A DNA stretch of 64,000 nucleotides from Dasypus novemcinctus (taxonomy: Eukaryota > Chordata > Mammalia > Cingulata > Dasypodidae), in contig NC_080682.1 in the NCBI RefSeq assembly GCF_030445035.2, positions 33,958,770 through 34,022,769 of the forward strand. Direction: 5' to 3'. Positions within the stretch are counted from its first letter, which is position 1. Each line of letters starts with the position of its first letter. The notes beneath the pieces are model-generated. The model saw only the letters and a program-made list of their open reading frames with translations, was not told the origin of the DNA and did not search any database. Position numbers and translations under genes: made by a program. Below, piece by piece: positions 61,168 through 64,000 of this stretch.

Positions 61168-61325
61168 ACACTAATGACTTCGCAAAAATGTTATTTACTT
61201 ACTTAATCTTGAAGACTTGAGTCACTCTCCTTTGGATGTCTCACACGACCCTCTTTCAGGTCCTTTCCTTGGGTTCCCAATAAGTCTATGGAAGACTCAC
61301 TTTTTTCAGACTTACTTCTTCGGAC

Positions 61326-61343
61326 CCCACTATTTGGGCACCA
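61326..61343 (-). promoter_or_regulatory. Primer binding site, tRNA-Lys-like
   Basis: The minus strand reads TGGTGCCCAAATAGTGGG two bases inside the 5' LTR. It resembles the Lys-type site (TGGCGCCCAACGTGGG) used by many class II elements, with several mismatches. Confidence 0.75.
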
Positions 61344-61345
61344 GT

Positions 61346-61781
61346 TGCCAGAATTGTCAACCCGAAGGGTATCAGGAATGAAAGACAAAGAGAGGTTGGG
61401 ATCAGGGGATCTGAGAGCATTGAATCCTCAAGCTCATCAGAAAAATTTATTGATCTCAAGGCTTCCTTTCATACCCCATTAAAGCAGGCAATTATTCCTA
61501 GTTAGTTATTACCATTACTTCAATCCATTCCAGTAACAGTAGGTACACAGCTAATGTACAGGACCTACATGATTACACCTCTAGGTACAAAATCACTGTG
61601 TTCTTTAACACTATTCTATAAACAAGCTATAAATCTTGTTGCTCACTTTGCCTTGTTCCACCTGAACACATACTTCTCCTTGCTGGCCTTGTGACCTGCA
61701 CATAAAGCCATGGTGACAGTATGTCTCAGTGGTCAAGGAAGTAACTTACTTAATGGAAACAATGTGCCTTTGTTTTCCACA
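61346..61781 (-). repeat. 5' LTR of the ERV
   Basis: 436 bp, minus strand beginning TGTGGAAAACAAAGGC and ending ATTCTGGCA. AATAAA lies at 61446-61451 (minus). The right flank is the target duplication AGATGA at 61782-61787. Confidence 0.93.
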
Positions 61782-61787
61782 AGATGA

Positions 61788-62440
61788 TTGTTTTTTGTGT
61801 CAAGGTGCTAACAGAGGAAGCATTGGGAAGTGCTAGCAGAGGAAGTGTTGGGAAACAATCACACCCCAAATAAATTCTGTGTGTAGCTCAATATAGTATG
61901 CTGATGGACTGGATGTGAAGAATTTGACATAGAGAAAATTCCAGGATGTCTCTAAAGCCTTTGCCTGAATGAGTAGCAGAATGGCTTTCCGTTTACCTGA
62001 AATTAAATTTTAGGCATTGTAACTACCAATATGAGAGTTTTCTTGTTAAGATAAATTATGTTAATTATACATCTAAAACTCCTTGAATAGCCTCTGGCCC
62101 TCAGTAGGTTTTCAGAAAATGTAATCTATTTTATATCTTCAGCAAATATAATCAATGTTATATCATTACAAAATCAAACATTTGCAAACAAGAACATTTG
62201 TTCATATTTGGTCATGCTCTACACCAGGTCTTATTTTCTTTATCATTTTTTAAATAGTTCAACTTCTGCAATAAATAGCATTTTCACATATTATTAGGAA
62301 TAGAGTATTTTGTCTCAAGAATGCTTCAGTCCATATTCAACATAGTATTTTATATGTACTATTATAAATAAGGAAAAAGAGGGGCAATACAAAAAGTCTA
62401 CTGTATATTATATTTATTTAATAAGAACTCTATATTGTGT
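61788..62440. other. Flank of the ERV, no gene
   Basis: A short imperfect tandem duplication (GTGCTAACAGAGGAAG.. / GTGCTAGCAGAGGAAG..) lies at about 61807-61857. Otherwise it is AT-rich with no feature. Confidence 0.5.
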
Positions 62441-64000
62441 ATAAGAGTATAGGGTAATCTGAATTTAAGTAAAACTTAAGTGTTTCCTGAACTTATTCTT
62501 GTCTAAAAAATTATAGAACAAAACCCAGCAGGACTCATTTTCTAAATCATAGAAATGTACATAAATGAAAACAAAGCCTGCAGAGTTCATTAAAATGACA
62601 AGGAAATGTAAAGTTCCTATACATATAAGAAAAGAAACAATGCATGTGCAAGATGAAAGATTCGTCAAAAAGTATATTTTTAAAAATGAAGGAGCAGATG
62701 TGTTTCAAGCAGTTGAGTGTCAGCCTCCCAAATGGGAGGTTCTGGGTTTGGTTTCCAGGTTCTCCTGAAAAAGCAAAAACAAGCAACAAGCAAAACAAAT
62801 GAAATCCCAGGGAAGTTGATGTGACTCAGCGGTTGAACTACAGCTTCCCACATACCAGTCCCTGGATTCAATCACCAGCCCCTGTACCTCAAAAAAAATA
62901 GAAAATAAAAAAAGTTTATCCAATACTTCTCTAGTTGCAAACAAGACAAAGAGGAATTGCAAGATAAATTGTAAACAACAAAGAATACAGAGCAAAAATA
63001 AATCAAAATTCAGTAATTTATGTAGATATAATGTATGATAATTTAAAATTTTTACAGTTAAGAATATAGTATAAAATAATGTGTATTTTAAATATTTAGG
63101 TAAATTAGTGAATAATGATGAACAAGAGAAAAGTTATTAAATATTTTACTCCTAAAACAAGGTTGAACTTTACCTTAGTCATTCAATAGTTCTTTAGGAT
63201 AAAAGTTAAATTAAATTCAATACAGAAAACCTTAGTATTAATATAAATTAAAATAATACAAATCACTTTAAAGCTAACAAAATATCTAATAGTCATTGCT
63301 TAAGTTTGAATAAAAGACAATCAAATACTTGGAAAATAAAAAAAAACATACTTTCTTAAATATGTATAGAAAATCAGAGACAATTAAAACAGCAACTCCA
63401 GATTAAGAAGAATTTTTTAAAAGGAGATTTTAACAAACTACTTCATTAAAATTTATTCAATGTCACCAAACTTGGATTATCAATTCTTAGATCTACAACT
63501 TTTCTTAATTAAAAAAATAAAAACAAATGAACTAAGAATTTAATTCAAATTATTTATTTTAAAGAACATAACAAATTTATAGAAATCAGGAGAAGGAAAT
63601 TACTTTTTAATCATGTCCAAATTATCAAAGAAATGATAATTACGGAAGATGCTAACACATCACAGAGAGGTAGGGTTTTCAAATGTTAACAGGTAGACAT
63701 TACACAGATATTATTTCATGCAGTTATTTAGCGTGATGAGGTCACAAAACTTCATCTTATAGCATTGAAAGATGTCCCTATTTTAAATACAAGGGAATTA
63801 CCAAAGGTTATATGATGAATGGAAGCTGAAAGCTGAACAGAGAAATAGAGAGTGACAAATGTGCATTTGTGTATAATAAACATATATGTACAAAAGATTA
63901 GCCTAGAAAAGCTTGAACAAAACTATCAAAAATAGGATATTTCTATATTCTTTAATATTTGAAAATACATTCCAAACTTTCTTCAATGTTCTCAGACCTT
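62440..64000. repeat. Segmental duplication block B, right part
   Basis: This is the paralogue of 25790-27195: TCTGAATTTA..CTGAACTTA near 62460 and 25802; AAGAAAAG..GCAATG near 62630 and 25980; GGGAATTACCAA near 63794 and 26965. At the right edge TTTGAAAATACATTCCAAACTTTC parallels TTTGAAAGATTATGCCACACTTTT near 27153. The alignment runs off the window toward the OR8H position. Confidence 0.85.
62691..62897 (+). mobile_element. Tandem pair of DAS-type SINE heads
   Basis: First monomer 62691-62786 (GGAGCAGATGTGTTTCAAGC..GGAGGTTCTGGGTTTGG), second 62811-62897 (GGGAAGTTGATGTGACTCAG..GATTCAATCACC), each ending in an A-rich tail. The matching place in copy A (about 26035) has neither, so this post-dates the duplication. 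Confidence 0.75.

Larger units (their letters stand above)
53438..61781 (-). mobile_element. Full-length class II endogenous retrovirus, defective
   Basis: An 8.34-kb provirus including a 0.42-kb SINE. Minus-strand order: 5' LTR, Lys-type primer site, gag, dUTPase plus protease, pol, env, polypurine tract, 3' LTR. A dUTPase upstream of protease, a Lys-type primer site, two NC zinc knuckles and a 6-bp duplication all point to a betaretrovirus-like class II element. Every gene carries frameshifts or stops; no complete viral protein can be made. LTRs differ at roughly 11% of positions by hand count, indicating an old insertion. It lies between the two parts of block B, and copy A has no counterpart. 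Confidence 0.93.

Overview
This is vertebrate, specifically mammalian, genomic DNA. The best lineage marker is the DAS family of tRNA-derived SINEs (8481-8845, 58622-59043 and smaller pieces at 37855-38077 and 62691-62897), known from armadillos. A Dasypus or close xenarthran genome is therefore the most likely source. The window is AT-rich, repeat-dense and olfactory-receptor (OR) associated. I see no intact functional protein-coding gene: every recognisable cellular gene is a pseudogene, and the rest is transposon, retrovirus or unannotated AT-rich DNA.

Backbone. The deepest structure is a tandem segmental duplication of an OR block. Copy A runs about 7.45-12.65 kb and resumes at 22.53-28.4 kb. 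Copy B runs about 43.3-50.1 kb and resumes at 62.44 kb to the right edge. A third partial copy, C, covers about 35.43-37.48 kb and is split by a CpG-rich LTR. Copy B carries an OR5T-like pseudogene (45.38-46.27 kb). At the matching point copy A (about 10.17 kb) lacks about 1.5 kb including the receptor. Copy A ends in an OR8H-like pseudogene (27.43-28.36 kb, minus strand). The window stops about 240 bp before the place where copy B should hold its counterpart. An OR5T/OR8H neighbourhood fits the mammalian OR cluster equivalent to human 11q12.

Region by region. 0-6.8 kb: tandem L1 3' UTR units, then a 5' UTR with repeated monomers and decayed ORF1 and ORF2 of a long L1. 7.45-12.65 kb: copy A with a DAS-III SINE. 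12.66-22.52 kb: about 10 kb of inserted material (a three-level nest of L1 in L1 with an LTR inside, a PRDX6 processed pseudogene, MaLR-like LTRs, and an L1 in two orientations). 22.5-28.4 kb: rest of copy A, with an Hsmar1-like mariner that itself holds an L1 tail, then the OR8H pseudogene. 28.4-35.4 kb: AT-rich DNA, L1 and L2 pieces and a solo LTR. 35.4-37.5 kb: copy C with a 940-bp GC-rich solo LTR. 38.1-40.2 kb: ABI1 processed pseudogene. 40.2-43.3 kb: L1 3' UTR pieces. 43.3-50.1 kb: copy B with the OR5T pseudogene. 51.4-53.3 kb: MIR, L2 and a twin-primed L1. 53.44-61.78 kb: a complete but defective class II (betaretrovirus-like) endogenous retrovirus on the minus strand, LTR-gag-dUTPase/protease-pol-env-LTR, with a 6-bp target duplication and a DAS-III SINE inside the protease gene. 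61.8-64 kb: rest of copy B.

The interest lies in genome history: nested insertions with readable target duplications, paralogous empty sites that order events, and decay of chemosensory genes. I found no new biochemical system and no CRISPR, operon or structural RNA gene. All repeat classifications come from reading the sequence, without a database search.
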